Positions 8,537-16,917 are shown, numbered from the stretch's first letter. The stretch is 64,000 bases of DNA from Spinactinospora alkalitolerans (GCF_013408795.1 NZ_JACCCC010000001.1:868001-932000); one strand, 5' to 3'. Translations and numbers: made by a program. The notes: a model not told the origin generated them from the letters alone.

Positions 8537-10075
8537 ATGGGTAGATACCGATCCGCCGCATCGGCGACCGTGTTCTGTACGGTGACAGTGCTCCTCGCCG
8601 CGTGCGCGGGGACGGGAACCAGTGGCGAGCCGCCCGTTCTGGAGCCGTCCGGATACGCGCCGACGGCCACGCCCGACGGCGACGCCGCGGCGCTGAACGA
8701 CGTCAACGGCGACGGCTACGCCGACTTCGCCGTCAGCGGTGAGTGGGTGCGGGGGGTCGAGGAGGAACCGGTCGGCCACAAGGCCGTCGGCTACGGCTCG
8801 GACTCGGGACTGGACCCCGCCGAGGGGACCTCGTTCAACGACCTGGTGCCCGATGAGCCGGGAGAATACGGCGACGGCCTTCTGGACGGCACCTTCGCCT
8901 TCAACGGGGACGTCCTGGAGCCCATGGCAGACCTCGACCAGGACGGCTACGCCGACCTCGTCGTCATCGGAGACACCGAGCAGTACCTCGTCCGGGGATC
9001 GGAGGACGGGCCCGCCGACGCCGTCGCTCTGGCACTCGACCGCCCGGCCGACGCGGTGGGCGACTTCAACGGCGACGGCTTCCCCGACATCATCGCCGCG
9101 GGGAGGGCGGCCCTGGGCGGCGCCGCCGACGACTCCGAGCGGACGGACCGCGAAGCGCTCCACTCCCGGGTGCTCTACGGGCCGTTCTCCGCTTCGGGGG
9201 AGCCGGCGGCCACCGGGCGCTTCGACGGCACCCAGGGGGGCTGGGTTCCGGTGGGCGGTGCCGTCGCGGGCGACTTCGACGGGGACGGCCGCGACGACCT
9301 GGTGGTGTTCGGCTTCTACTGGGAGGAGGACGCACGGTTCGAGGAACGGGGCGCGCCCCAGGTCGAAAGCGTCGTCTACTTCCGGGGCACGGACGAGGGC
9401 ATGGTCGCCGCGGGTGCGGTTCAGGAGCTCAGCGTCGGATACACCGGGGGCCCCGTCGAGTACGAGACGGGCGCAGCGGGCGACGTCGACGGCGACGGCG
9501 ACGACGATCTCATCGTTCCCAACGGCGGTGTCTTCTCCGTCTCCAGCGGGATCACCGTCCTCTACGGCGGGCCCGAAGGCCCCGGCTCCGGCGGGGAGAA
9601 GACCGAGATCGACCAGGAGAGCCCCGGCGTCCCCGGCGACACCGAGGCCGACGACATGGGGGAGGCCGCCGACGGGTTCGGCGAGAACCCCGCGGTCGGC
9701 GACGTCGACGGTGACGGGTTCGCCGACGTCGCCGTCGCCGCGCCCGGCGAGGACGAGGGGCGGGGGAGCGTCACCGTGCTCCGCGGAGGCCCCGACGGAC
9801 TCAGCGGTGCGGGGGCCCAGCGGATCGGACTCGACTCACCGGGCGTGCCGGAGGAGCCGAGCGGCGGCCCCGGTCCCGAGGGCGGCGACCGCTTCGGCGC
9901 CGACCTCTCACTGGTCGACCTGGACGGCGACGGCCGCACCGAACTCGTGGTCGGCGCGGGCGGCTACCGCAGAGGGACCGAGCGGCCCGGCGGCTACTGG
10001 GTCTTCACGGCCACCGAGGAGGGGCCGAGCACCCGCGACGCCGTCTTCTTCGCCCCCCAGTCGCTGGGCGGGTGA
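8537..10075 (+). CDS. FG-GAP/VCBS-repeat lipoprotein (calcium-binding beta-propeller)
   Basis: A 512-residue exported lipoprotein. The signal peptide ends in the lipobox LLAAC, with Cys23 as the lipidation site. The mature protein contains at least seven DxDxDG-type calcium loops followed by hydrophobic strands: DVNGDGYADFAV, DLDQDGYADLVV, DFNGDGFPDIIA, DFDGDGRDDLVV, DVDGDGDDDLIV, DVDGDGFADVAV and DLDGDGRTELVV. That is the pattern of a seven-bladed FG-GAP propeller as in integrin alpha chains. Its ligand is unknown; such proteins bind other proteins or carbohydrates at the cell surface. The start is ATG 8537; in-frame residues upstream lack a signal sequence. Confidence 0.88.
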   Translation: MGRYRSAASATVFCTVTVLLAACAGTGTSGEPPVLEPSGYAPTATPDGDAAALNDVNGDGYADFAVSGEWVRGVEEEPVGHKAVGYGSDSGLDPAEGTSFNDLVPDEPGEYGDGLLDGTFAFNGDVLEPMADLDQDGYADLVVIGDTEQYLVRGSEDGPADAVALALDRPADAVGDFNGDGFPDIIAAGRAALGGAADDSERTDREALHSRVLYGPFSASGEPAATGRFDGTQGGWVPVGGAVAGDFDGDGRDDLVVFGFYWEEDARFEERGAPQVESVVYFRGTDEGMVAAGAVQELSVGYTGGPVEYETGAAGDVDGDGDDDLIVPNGGVFSVSSGITVLYGGPEGPGSGGEKTEIDQESPGVPGDTEADDMGEAADGFGENPAVGDVDGDGFADVAVAAPGEDEGRGSVTVLRGGPDGLSGAGAQRIGLDSPGVPEEPSGGPGPEGGDRFGADLSLVDLDGDGRTELVVGAGGYRRGTERPGGYWVFTATEEGPSTRDAVFFAPQSLGG

Positions 10076-10094
10076 GCCGCGGACCGGACACGCC

Positions 10095-10125
10095 GAAGGC
10101 CGCCACCTCCCCGGTGGCGGCCTTC
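10095..10125. terminator. Bidirectional hairpin terminator between lipoprotein gene and mrp
   Basis: A perfect 13-base-pair stem, GAAGGCCGCCACC (10095-10107) and GGTGGCGGCCTTC (10113-10125), around a five-base loop, between convergent genes. Confidence 0.85.
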
Positions 10126-10147
10126 GAGCGCGGGCGCGGCGGCGCCG

Positions 10148-11287
10148 TCAGCGACGGGCCGGGCTGATGCCCAGTTGCATGCCGGACAGGCCGCGCGGCT
10201 TGCCGACGAGCTCCCCGGCGATCGTGCGCAGCGCCTTGGAGGCCTCGGTGTCGGGGTCGGTCAGCACGTACGGCTTGCCCTCGTCGCCGCCCTCGCGCAT
10301 GCCCATCTCCAGCGGGACCTGGCCGAGCATCGGCACCTTGGCGCCCAGCGCCTGGGTGAGGCCCTCGGAGACCGCCTTGCCGCCGCCCTCGCCGAACAGG
10401 TAGGTGCGCTCCTGGGTGCCGGGCGCGATGAAGTACGACATGTTCTCGATGACGCCGGCCACGCGCTGGTGGGTCTGGGCGGAGATGGCGCCGGCCCGCT
10501 CGGCGACCTCGGCCGCGGCCTGCTGCGGGGTCGTGACGACCAGGATCTCGGCGCCCGGCAGCAACTGCGCGACCGAGATGGCGATGTCACCGGTGCCGGG
10601 CGGCAGGTCCATCAGCAGGACGTCGAGGTCGCCCCAGAACACGTCGGAGAGGAACTGCTGCAGTGCGCGGTGCAGCATCGGGCCGCGCCACACCACCGGC
10701 TGGTTGCCCTGAGTGAACATGCCGACCGAGATGACCTTGATGTCGTGCGCGCTCGGCGGCAGGATCATGTCCTCGACCTTGGTCGGGTGGCCGGAGACGC
10801 CCAGCATCCGCGGCACCGAGTGGCCGTAGATGTCGGCGTCGACGACGCCCACCTTGTGCCCCTCGGCGGCCATGGCCGCGGCGAGGTTGACCGTGACCGA
10901 GGACTTGCCCACGCCGCCCTTGCCCGAGGCGACGGCGAACACCTTGGTCAGCGAGTTGGGCTTGGCGAAGGGGATCTCCTTCTCGGCCTGCCCGCCGCGC
11001 AGCTTGGTCTGCAGCGCCTTGCGCTGCTCGTCGCTCATCACGTCGAGTTCCACCGCGACGCGGGTGACACCGTCGACCTTGGACACGGCCTCGGTGACGT
11101 CCTTCTCGATGCGCCCCTTCATGGGACAGCCGGCCACCGTGAGGAAGATGCCGACGTGGACGACACCGCCGTCCCCGATCTCGACGCTCTTCACCATGTC
11201 GAGGTCGGTGATGGGGCGGTGGATCTCGGGGTCCTGGACCGTGGCCAGAGCCGCGGTCACCTGGTCAGTGGTGGGAGTGGAGGCCAT
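10148..11287 (-). CDS. mrp: Mrp/NBP35-type P-loop ATPase, iron-sulfur cluster carrier
   Basis: A 379-residue protein with an N-terminal MIP18/DUF59 domain (about residues 5-85: VQDPEIHRPITDLDMVK, VAGCPMKG) and a C-terminal MinD-like ATPase with the P-loop GKGGVGKSS at about 122-130, LLMDLPPGTGD and VENMSYF-like IENMSYF. Mrp proteins carry and insert Fe-S clusters. The usual bacterial order sigE-htrA-...-mrp is kept. A TACCAT box seven bases before the ATG and the lack of a Shine-Dalgarno suggest a leaderless transcript. Confidence 0.94.
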   Translation of the reverse strand: MASTPTTDQVTAALATVQDPEIHRPITDLDMVKSVEIGDGGVVHVGIFLTVAGCPMKGRIEKDVTEAVSKVDGVTRVAVELDVMSDEQRKALQTKLRGGQAEKEIPFAKPNSLTKVFAVASGKGGVGKSSVTVNLAAAMAAEGHKVGVVDADIYGHSVPRMLGVSGHPTKVEDMILPPSAHDIKVISVGMFTQGNQPVVWRGPMLHRALQQFLSDVFWGDLDVLLMDLPPGTGDIAISVAQLLPGAEILVVTTPQQAAAEVAERAGAISAQTHQRVAGVIENMSYFIAPGTQERTYLFGEGGGKAVSEGLTQALGAKVPMLGQVPLEMGMREGGDEGKPYVLTDPDTEASKALRTIAGELVGKPRGLSGMQLGISPARR

Positions 11288-11294
11288 GTATCCA

Positions 11295-11300
11295 ATGGTA
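11295..11300 (-). promoter_or_regulatory. -10 box of a leaderless mrp transcript
   Basis: TACCAT on the minus strand ends seven bases before the mrp ATG. That spacing puts the transcription start at or next to the ATG. No Shine-Dalgarno is present. Confidence 0.5.
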
Positions 11301-11393
11301 CGAAAGGCGGGGGCCGAAAAGCACGGGCGGCATGCGCATCGCCGGGTCCGCATCGCAGGCGGCGCAGCGCATTCCGGGTTCGCGCGCGCGGAG

Positions 11394-11420
11394 TGTCACA
11401 AACACGGGCCGCCGCGTGTC
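11394..11420 (+). promoter_or_regulatory. Candidate ECF41 promoter upstream of the ECF41 sigma gene
   Basis: TGTCACA at 11394-11400 is followed after 16 bases by TGTC at 11417-11420. The known ECF41-dependent promoter has TGTCACA at -35 and CGTC at -10, so the match is 7/7 and 3/4. Its place before an ECF41 gene suggests autoregulation. The divergent mrp start lies about 110 bases to the left. Confidence 0.6.
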
Positions 11421-11456
11421 CTTGTGGGGTAGGAACCGAGCGTGAGGAGCTCCGCC

Positions 11457-11570
11457 ATGGCGCGCATTTCACTCGACCCGCCCCGACCCCTGCCGTACCG
11501 TACCGTCGAGCGGTACGCCCGCCGCCGATGCGCGCGCAGCGCGGGAACCGGAGCGAGGGCGCGGCGATGA
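11457..11570 (+). CDS. Possible 37-residue leader peptide overlapping the ECF41 start
   Basis: An ATG at 11457 with a strong GAGGAG Shine-Dalgarno seven bases upstream opens a 37-codon frame (MARISLDPPRPLPYRTVERY, then Arg-rich). Its TGA at 11568-11570 overlaps the sigma-factor ATG at 11567 in an ATGA junction. It lies just downstream of the predicted ECF41 promoter. The arrangement looks like translational coupling of a leader to the sigma gene, but nothing is known about such a peptide and it may be a chance frame. Confidence 0.35.
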   Translation: MARISLDPPRPLPYRTVERYARRRCARSAGTGARARR

Positions 11571-12484
11571 GCGGGACCGAATCCGCGACCGGGCGCACCG
11601 CCGTGTTCGAGCGGTACCGCGGTCTGCTGTTCGGCGTCTCCTACGACATGCTGGGCAGCGTCGCCGATGCCGAGGACTGCGTCCAGGAGGCCTGGATCCG
11701 CTGGGCCGGGGACGACCGCTCCGACGTGCGCGATCCGCGCGGCTACCTGATCCGGACCGTGACCAATGTCACACTGAACCGGCTGCGGGCGGCGCGCGCC
11801 CGCCGCGAGTCCTACGTCGGCCCGTGGCTGCCCGAACCGCTGGTCACCGGACCGGACGTGGCCGAGGAGGTGGAGCGCGCCGAGTCGGTGTCGATGGCGA
11901 TGCTGGTGGTGCTGGAGACGCTCAACCCGGTCGAGCGGGCGGTCTTCGTGCTCCGCGAGGTGTTCGGCCTGCCGCACGCCGAGATCGCCGAGGCCCTGGA
12001 CCGCTCGGAGGCGAGCGTGCGCCAGCTCGCGCACCGCGCCCGCGAGCACGTGCACGCGCGGCGGCCGCGCTTCACCGCCGACTCCGGGGTGCGCCGCCGG
12101 CTGACCGAGCGCTTCCTGGCCGCCTGCGTGGAGGGCGACGTGGCCGGGCTCAAGGACCTGCTCGCCGATGACGTCGTCGTGCTGACCGACGGCGGCGGCA
12201 AGGTGCGCTCCGCGCTCAACCCGCTGTACGGTCCGGACAAGTCGGCCCGCTTCCTGGTCGGGGTCGCCCGTGGGTATCGGAAGGCGCGGCTGGACTTCGT
12301 CGACGTCAACGGCGCGCCGGGGATCGTCCTGTACCGGGATGGCGGCGATCCCACGACGGTCGGCCTGCTCGAAGCGGACGGCGACCGGATCACCCGGATC
12401 TACCTGGTCCGCAATCCCGACAAGCTCCGGCGGCTGGGGAGGGCGGCCCCGGGGTCCGGCCCGGTCGGCTCCGCGGGGTCCTGA
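11567..12484 (+). CDS. ECF41-family RNA polymerase sigma factor with SnoaL-like C-terminal domain
   Basis: A 305-residue sigma factor. Regions 2 and 4 occupy about residues 10-175 (LLFGVSYDMLGSVADAEDCV; LNPVERAVFVLREVFGLPHA; ASVRQLAHRAREHV). A fused SnoaL/NTF2-like domain fills the rest. The three ECF41 signatures are all present: WLPEP at 87-91 in the linker, DGGGK at about 208-212 and NPDKL at about 284-288. In this group the C-terminal domain replaces a separate anti-sigma factor and controls activity. ECF41 genes usually neighbour a DoxX, carboxymuconolactone-decarboxylase or oxidoreductase target gene; none is adjacent here, so the target lies elsewhere. The inducing signal is unknown. 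Confidence 0.92.
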   Translation: MSGTESATGRTAVFERYRGLLFGVSYDMLGSVADAEDCVQEAWIRWAGDDRSDVRDPRGYLIRTVTNVTLNRLRAARARRESYVGPWLPEPLVTGPDVAEEVERAESVSMAMLVVLETLNPVERAVFVLREVFGLPHAEIAEALDRSEASVRQLAHRAREHVHARRPRFTADSGVRRRLTERFLAACVEGDVAGLKDLLADDVVVLTDGGGKVRSALNPLYGPDKSARFLVGVARGYRKARLDFVDVNGAPGIVLYRDGGDPTTVGLLEADGDRITRIYLVRNPDKLRRLGRAAPGSGPVGSAGS

Positions 12485-12552
12485 AAGGATTTCGCAGGTC
12501 GGCGCGTTCTTAACGCCCTCGATACATGGTCGGCTAGTAATCTCGGCAAACG

Positions 12553-13845
12553 ATGGGAAATGCGTCGCCACCGCCTGGTTCGTCCTGGCCGTCCGAGCCC
12601 GAAGGGCAGGGATCGCCGGCCTGGTCGCAGTCGTCTCCGGCCTGGGCATGGCCGCCCCCGCCGTCGGCGGCCGAAGATCCGCGGGCCCCGGTGTGGGCCT
12701 GGCCGCCCCCGCCCGCGGCCCGGCCGCGCCGGTCGCGGGTGGCCGGTCCGCCGCCGGGAACCCCCTACCACCGGATGGCGCGCACCGCGCGGTTCCGCTG
12801 GTGGACGCCGCTGCTGGCGGTGGTCGCCGCCATCGCGCTGTACCTGCTGGTCCAGATCCCGCTCGGGCTGACCGCGAAGCTCATCGCGATCTTCAGCGGG
12901 GCGCCCCTGGAGACCGAGGCGTTCTTCGACTCGCCGATCCCCGACCTCGCCGTGGACCTGGTCATCCTCGCGATGATGATCCCGGTGGCCATGTTCATCG
13001 CCCGGTTCGTGCAGTGGCGCCGGATCGGCACGCTGGCGTCGGTCGAGGGGCGGATGCGCTGGTCGTGGCTGCTGGTCTGCGTCGGCGTCGCCGTCGTCGC
13101 GGTCGCGGTCTCCTTCGAGTACCTGTTCGCGGTCTTCGGCGTCACCGAGCCGGGGCAGCCGACCCTGGGCCCGTGGGTCGGGGCGCGCGAGTTCGCCCTG
13201 GGCATGCTGGTGATCGTGCTGCTGGTGCCGTTCCAGGCGTCGGCGGAGGAGTACGCCCTGCGCGGTTTCCTGATGCAGGCCGTGGGCTCCTACGGCGCCG
13301 CGCCGCACGAGCGCGCGGCGCGCCGCGGGGCGGAGCCGGGGCGCGAGCCCGGCGGGATCGGCCGGCCCGTCAGCGCGTTCCTGCGCACACCGGTCCTGGC
13401 CATTCTCATCAGCGGCGGGGTGTTCGCCGCACTGCACGACTACAGCGCCTGGGCGCTGGCCGACGTCGCCTGCTTCGGCCTGGCGATGGCCTGGCTCACC
13501 TGGTACACCGGCGGCCTGGAGGCCGCGGTCGCGCTGCACGTGCTGCACAACATCGCCGCGTTCGGGATCTCGGCCTACGAGGGGACCCTCGACCAGCAGG
13601 GCGGAGCGGGCAGTTGGCAGGGGCTGACCGCCACCGTCCTCGAGGTCGGGCTGTTCTGCCTCGTCGTGGCCTGGCTGGCCGGGCGGCGCAACCTGCGGCG
13701 CCGCACCGCCGCGGGCGACCCGGCCGGGCCGCCGGCCGAACCGGCCGCCCCGCGGGCGCCGGAGCTCCCGGACCGGGCCATGCGGTCCTCCTCCTTCCAG
13801 GGGAACCCGCCGCACCCGCCGGACGGGTACTCGGGCCGGGCCTGA
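12553..13845 (+). CDS. CPBP-family intramembrane metalloprotease
   Basis: A 430-residue membrane protein. Residues 1-75 are Pro/Trp-rich with two near-identical runs, SPAWAWPPPP and APVWAWPPPP. Several membrane spans follow. The CPBP (Abi/Rce1) catalytic motifs are intact: EEYALRG at about residue 232, then ALHDYSAW, and HVLHNIAA near 325. These place Glu-Glu, His and His/Asn at the intramembrane metal site. Related enzymes cleave prenylated proteins or mature bacteriocins; the substrate here is unknown. It has the same direction as the ECF41 gene but a 68-base gap. Confidence 0.87.
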   Translation: MGNASPPPGSSWPSEPEGQGSPAWSQSSPAWAWPPPPSAAEDPRAPVWAWPPPPAARPRRSRVAGPPPGTPYHRMARTARFRWWTPLLAVVAAIALYLLVQIPLGLTAKLIAIFSGAPLETEAFFDSPIPDLAVDLVILAMMIPVAMFIARFVQWRRIGTLASVEGRMRWSWLLVCVGVAVVAVAVSFEYLFAVFGVTEPGQPTLGPWVGAREFALGMLVIVLLVPFQASAEEYALRGFLMQAVGSYGAAPHERAARRGAEPGREPGGIGRPVSAFLRTPVLAILISGGVFAALHDYSAWALADVACFGLAMAWLTWYTGGLEAAVALHVLHNIAAFGISAYEGTLDQQGGAGSWQGLTATVLEVGLFCLVVAWLAGRRNLRRRTAAGDPAGPPAEPAAPRAPELPDRAMRSSSFQGNPPHPPDGYSGRA

Positions 13846-13969
13846 GCGCCCGGATCGGCGCGCACGCGGCCGCCTCGCCGCCGGGGCCGTCAGGGACCGT
13901 CGGGGGTCGCCGGGGAAAGAATGACGGATGTGTTTCCCGGAGGCCAGTGGGGTATCACGTGAAGCAACC

Positions 13970-14623
13970 ATGAAGTCCGACCCGTCGTGTCCACGTTGCG
14001 GTCGCGCCGTCCACCCACCGGGTCTGTGGTCGAGCGCGTGGCAGTGCGGTGTGCACGGCCCCGTCGCGCCGCTTCAGCCGCTGCACGCGCCGAGCACGGC
14101 CTCCCTGGAGTTCCTGATCGCCTCCGCGCAGGTCCCCATGTGGGTGCCCTGGCCGCTGCCCACCGGGTGGGTCATCACCGGCTTCGCCCACGCCGGGGAC
14201 GACCGCAGCGGAGCGCTGGCCATCGCGGTCGCGCTCTCCGGACCGGCCCCGCTGGGCGGTGTGGGCGAGATGGCGGTCGTCGCCGAAGACCCCGGCGTGG
14301 GCCTGGCGGCGCGCCTGGCCCGGTTGGAGGGCCCCGATCCCGGCGACGGCTTCGACGGCGGCCCCGCCGACGGCAAGGTCCGCTACGACGGCCACGAGAT
14401 CGCCCTGTGGAGCGTCGACGCCGGCAAGGAGCACGCCGTCTACGCGGGCGAGGCGCTGGCCAGTTGGCTCTGGTTCGTGCTGAGCCCCGCCGACGTCGGC
14501 GTGATGATGTGCGAGATCAACGGCGTGCGCGACCTCCGCGACCGCCACGACGGCGGCGCGGCCCAGGAGCCGCCCTTCGGCGCGCCCTCCCCGTTCCTGA
14601 CCGAGGCGCTGCGCCCGCTGTGA
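13970..14623 (+). CDS. DUF6758 family protein with N-terminal zinc ribbon
   Basis: A 217-residue cytosolic protein beginning MKSDPSCPRCGRAVHPPGLW, with CPRC and a downstream WQCGVHG giving a zinc-ribbon-like half. The core (VPMWVPWPLPTGWVITGFAH, GDDRSGALAIAVALSGPAPL) closely resembles the Streptomyces DUF6758 proteins, which also precede the PHP-domain gene. No catalytic motif is visible and the function is unknown. It may form a unit with the PHP gene 68 bases downstream, although that gene has its own leaderless promoter. Confidence 0.8.
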   Translation: MKSDPSCPRCGRAVHPPGLWSSAWQCGVHGPVAPLQPLHAPSTASLEFLIASAQVPMWVPWPLPTGWVITGFAHAGDDRSGALAIAVALSGPAPLGGVGEMAVVAEDPGVGLAARLARLEGPDPGDGFDGGPADGKVRYDGHEIALWSVDAGKEHAVYAGEALASWLWFVLSPADVGVMMCEINGVRDLRDRHDGGAAQEPPFGAPSPFLTEALRPL

Positions 14624-14679
14624 CCGCTCCGGCCCCGGACGGGACCGGTCCGGTCGGCGGGCCCGTGCGGGCGTGCTCC

Positions 14680-14685
14680 TAGAAT
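14680..14685 (+). promoter_or_regulatory. -10 box of a leaderless PHP-protein transcript
   Basis: TAGAAT ends six bases before the ATG at 14692. There is no Shine-Dalgarno in the gap, so the mRNA probably starts at the ATG. Confidence 0.55.
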
Positions 14686-14691
14686 CGACCG

Positions 14692-15555
14692 ATGCGCATC
14701 GACCTGCACTCCCACAGCTCCGTGTCCGACGGCACCGACGCCCCCAAGGCGGTCATCGACCACGCGGTCGCCGCCGGGCTGGACGTCCTCGCCCTCACCG
14801 ACCACGACACCGTCGCCGGGCACGCCGAGGCCGCGGCCCACCTCCCGCCCGGGTTCACGCTGGTGCCGGGCATGGAGCTGTCGTGCGCCCACATGGGAAG
14901 CAGCGTCCACCTGCTGGGCTACCTGTTCGACCCCGACGCCCCGGAGCTGGCCGCCGAACTGGAGCGCATCCGCACCGACCGCCTCCACCGGGCCGAGAGC
15001 ATGGTCGAGCGCCTGCGCGCCGCGGGCGTCGACGTCACCTGGGAGCGGGTGCGCGAGATCGCCGGGGACGTCGACGGCGACGACGTGGTCGGGCGCCCGC
15101 ACCTCGCCCGCGCGATCGTCGAGGCCGGTGCCGCCGAGAACGTGCAGGACGCGTTCGACCGCTGGATCGGCTCGGGCGGCCCCGCCTACGTCGCCCGCTA
15201 CGCGCTCGACCCGGTCCGCGCCGTCGGGCTCGTGCGGGCGGCGGGGGGCGTGTGCGCGCTCGCCCATCCCGCACGCGGCGAGGGCTCCCTGACCGGGGCG
15301 GTGCCCGATGAGCTGGTCGAGCGCATGGCCGCGGCCGGGCTCGGCGGCATCGAGGCCGACCATCCCGCCCACGACGACGATGAGTCGGCGCACTGGCGCG
15401 GACGGGCCGCCGACCTCGGGCTGGTCGTCACCGGCTCCAGCGACGACCACGGCGACCTCAGCGGTCACAGGCTCGGCTGCCGCACCACCGACCCCGACGC
15501 CTACGCCCGACTGATCGGGCCCGCGACGGGGGCCCGGCCCGTCGTCGGGGCCTGA
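14692..15555 (+). CDS. PHP-domain metal-dependent phosphoesterase (YciV/RNase AM-like)
   Basis: A 287-residue PHP-domain hydrolase. Metal-binding motifs are in the usual order: DLHSHSSVSDG (residues 3-13), LTDHDT, PGMELSC, GRPHLARA, ALAHPARG and SSDDHG near 247. This matches the short PHP phosphatases related to YciV/RNase AM, which remove nucleotides or phosphates from small RNAs or 3',5'-nucleotides. The substrate here is not shown by sequence. Ligands look complete, so it should be active. Confidence 0.9.
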   Translation: MRIDLHSHSSVSDGTDAPKAVIDHAVAAGLDVLALTDHDTVAGHAEAAAHLPPGFTLVPGMELSCAHMGSSVHLLGYLFDPDAPELAAELERIRTDRLHRAESMVERLRAAGVDVTWERVREIAGDVDGDDVVGRPHLARAIVEAGAAENVQDAFDRWIGSGGPAYVARYALDPVRAVGLVRAAGGVCALAHPARGEGSLTGAVPDELVERMAAAGLGGIEADHPAHDDDESAHWRGRAADLGLVVTGSSDDHGDLSGHRLGCRTTDPDAYARLIGPATGARPVVGA

Positions 15556-15757
15556 GCCAGCCTGAACCGGCCTGAACCGACACTGCGTTCCGCCCGATTC
15601 GAAAGGCGTCTCTGACCTGGTCGGATGCTGTTTATCGCCGTTTTACGGGCCGTGCGCCACGGTGATGTGCCGCGCCGCCGAGTACGCATTCGCGCCGCAG
15701 GACCGCAACAATGGGGCGCGCAAGTCTTGAATCGGACGGAATCGAAGGGTCGGCACC

Positions 15758-16585
15758 GTGTTCTGGAAGCGGAAGGACAAGAAGAAGGACGAGGCCGACG
15801 CGGACGGCACCGCCACGGCGACCGCCGAGTCGGAGCCGGACACCGCCGCCGAGTCCGAGCAGCCCGACGCCGAGCCGGACACCGAGGCCGCGGCGGGCTC
15901 CGACTCCGCCGCGACCGAGGACGGCCAGGGGACCGAGGCCGATGAGCGGGCCGGCGACTCCGCCGTCCAGCGGGTCGAGATCCATGGGGAGCTGGAGGCC
16001 GACGGCGAGAAGTACGAGGTCGTCACCAACACCTGGATCGTCCGGGCCGACGACGACGGCGTGATCGTGATCGACCCCGGCAACGACGCCAAGGCCGTTC
16101 TGGAGGCGGTCGGCGAGCGCGAGATCTACCTGGTGGCCTGCACCAACGGCTACAACACGCACATCGCCGGGGCCGTTGAGGTCGCCGAGCGCGACGAGGC
16201 GCCCATCGCCCTGCACCCCCGGGAGCTGCGCTCCTGGCGCAAGGTGCACGGCGTGGAGCACCGGCCCGACATGCAGGTCGAGGGCGGCGGCACGCTGGAG
16301 GTCGGCGACCTCGAAGTGGAGGTCCTGGCGACACCGGGCACGGCGCCCGGGTCGCTCTCCTACTACATCGCCGAACTCGGCGCGGTGTTCAGCGGCGACA
16401 CCCTGCTGTCCGGTCGGCTGGGCACCGTCGGCGAGGGCTACATCGACTACACCAGCCAGCTCGCCTCCGTCGGCGAGGTGCTGCTGTCCCTGCCGCCCGA
16501 CACCAGGGTGCTGCCCGACAGCGGCGAGGAGACCACGGTCGGCGCGGAGTCCAAGAACTTCGACTCCTGGGTCGCGGGGGACTAG
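15758..16585 (+). CDS. Metallo-beta-lactamase-fold protein with degenerate metal site (probable pseudoenzyme)
   Basis: A 275-residue protein starting at GTG 15758 (MFWKRKDKKKDEADADGT). Residues 10-70 are a Glu/Asp/Ala-rich low-complexity tail. The rest follows the glyoxalase II-like MBL fold: VTNTWIVRADDDGVIVIDPG, then strands ending in FSGDTLLSGRLGTVGEG. The metal motif that should read T-H-x-H-x-D-H is TNGYNTH, so three of four ligands are gone. TPGHTPGS has become TPGTAPGS, and the final SGHG is SGEE. The bridging Asp in SGD remains. It probably no longer hydrolyses thioesters and may be a binding or regulatory protein. The hairpin at 16617-16663 follows the stop. Confidence 0.82.
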   Translation: MFWKRKDKKKDEADADGTATATAESEPDTAAESEQPDAEPDTEAAAGSDSAATEDGQGTEADERAGDSAVQRVEIHGELEADGEKYEVVTNTWIVRADDDGVIVIDPGNDAKAVLEAVGEREIYLVACTNGYNTHIAGAVEVAERDEAPIALHPRELRSWRKVHGVEHRPDMQVEGGGTLEVGDLEVEVLATPGTAPGSLSYYIAELGAVFSGDTLLSGRLGTVGEGYIDYTSQLASVGEVLLSLPPDTRVLPDSGEETTVGAESKNFDSWVAGD

Positions 16586-16616
16586 CGCGGACTGAGGTTT
16601 TCGAACCGCGCCGATC

Positions 16617-16663
16617 TTGACCTTGTGGGGTCATCGCGACGTTTTCAGGCCCCGCAAGGTCAA
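16617..16663 (+). terminator. Long hairpin after the MBL-fold gene; member of a hairpin repeat family
   Basis: TTGACCTTGTGGGG (16617-16630) pairs with CCCCGCAAGGTCAA (16650-16663), 14 pairs with one T/G wobble, around a 19-base loop. It lies about 30 bases after the stop codon and can terminate transcription. The loop and inner stem resemble, in reverse, the hairpin at 41386-41451. Confidence 0.65.
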
Positions 16664-16899
16664 CGTGAGTTGTGACCTCGACCATCGGGGGTTTTGAAGC
16701 CTCAGCCGAAGGTGGGATTCGCGGTGGCTGGGTGATCCTCTCGCGCGGCCGAAGGCCCCCTACAGGGATCGCACCGGCGCCGCGCCCTCCCTCCTGGGGC
16801 CGGCCTTCACGGCCCCCTGGGGTCGAGGTGGAGGGTGCCCACCCGCGCGCCTACTCCGTCCCGGGGCCGAGGATGAAACCCAAGGTCGAGATCGGCGAG
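16660..16899 (+). repeat. Dispersed repeat family R1, copy A, with terminal inverted repeats
   Basis: This stretch aligns with the reverse complement of 35556-35754, at roughly 80% by eye. Shared blocks include TGAAGCCTCAGCCGAAGG, CCCTCCTGGGGCCGG, TCGAGGTGGAGGG and CCGGGGCCGAGG; copy A has about 40 extra bases inside. Its right end (16865-16899, GGCCGAGGATGAAACCCAAG then GTCGAGATCGGCGAG) is nearly the same as the end of copy B at 35720-35754, but on the opposite side of the element. The family therefore has about 35-base terminal inverted repeats, as in MITEs. It holds no convincing reading frame and lies between convergent genes. Confidence 0.7.
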
Positions 16900-16917
16900 A
16901 GAACCGGCGCTCCTCCG

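Noticed and set aside
15758-16585. Active glyoxalase II-like hydrolase
   Set aside because: Most metal-binding residues are absent, so a normal catalytic call is not supported.
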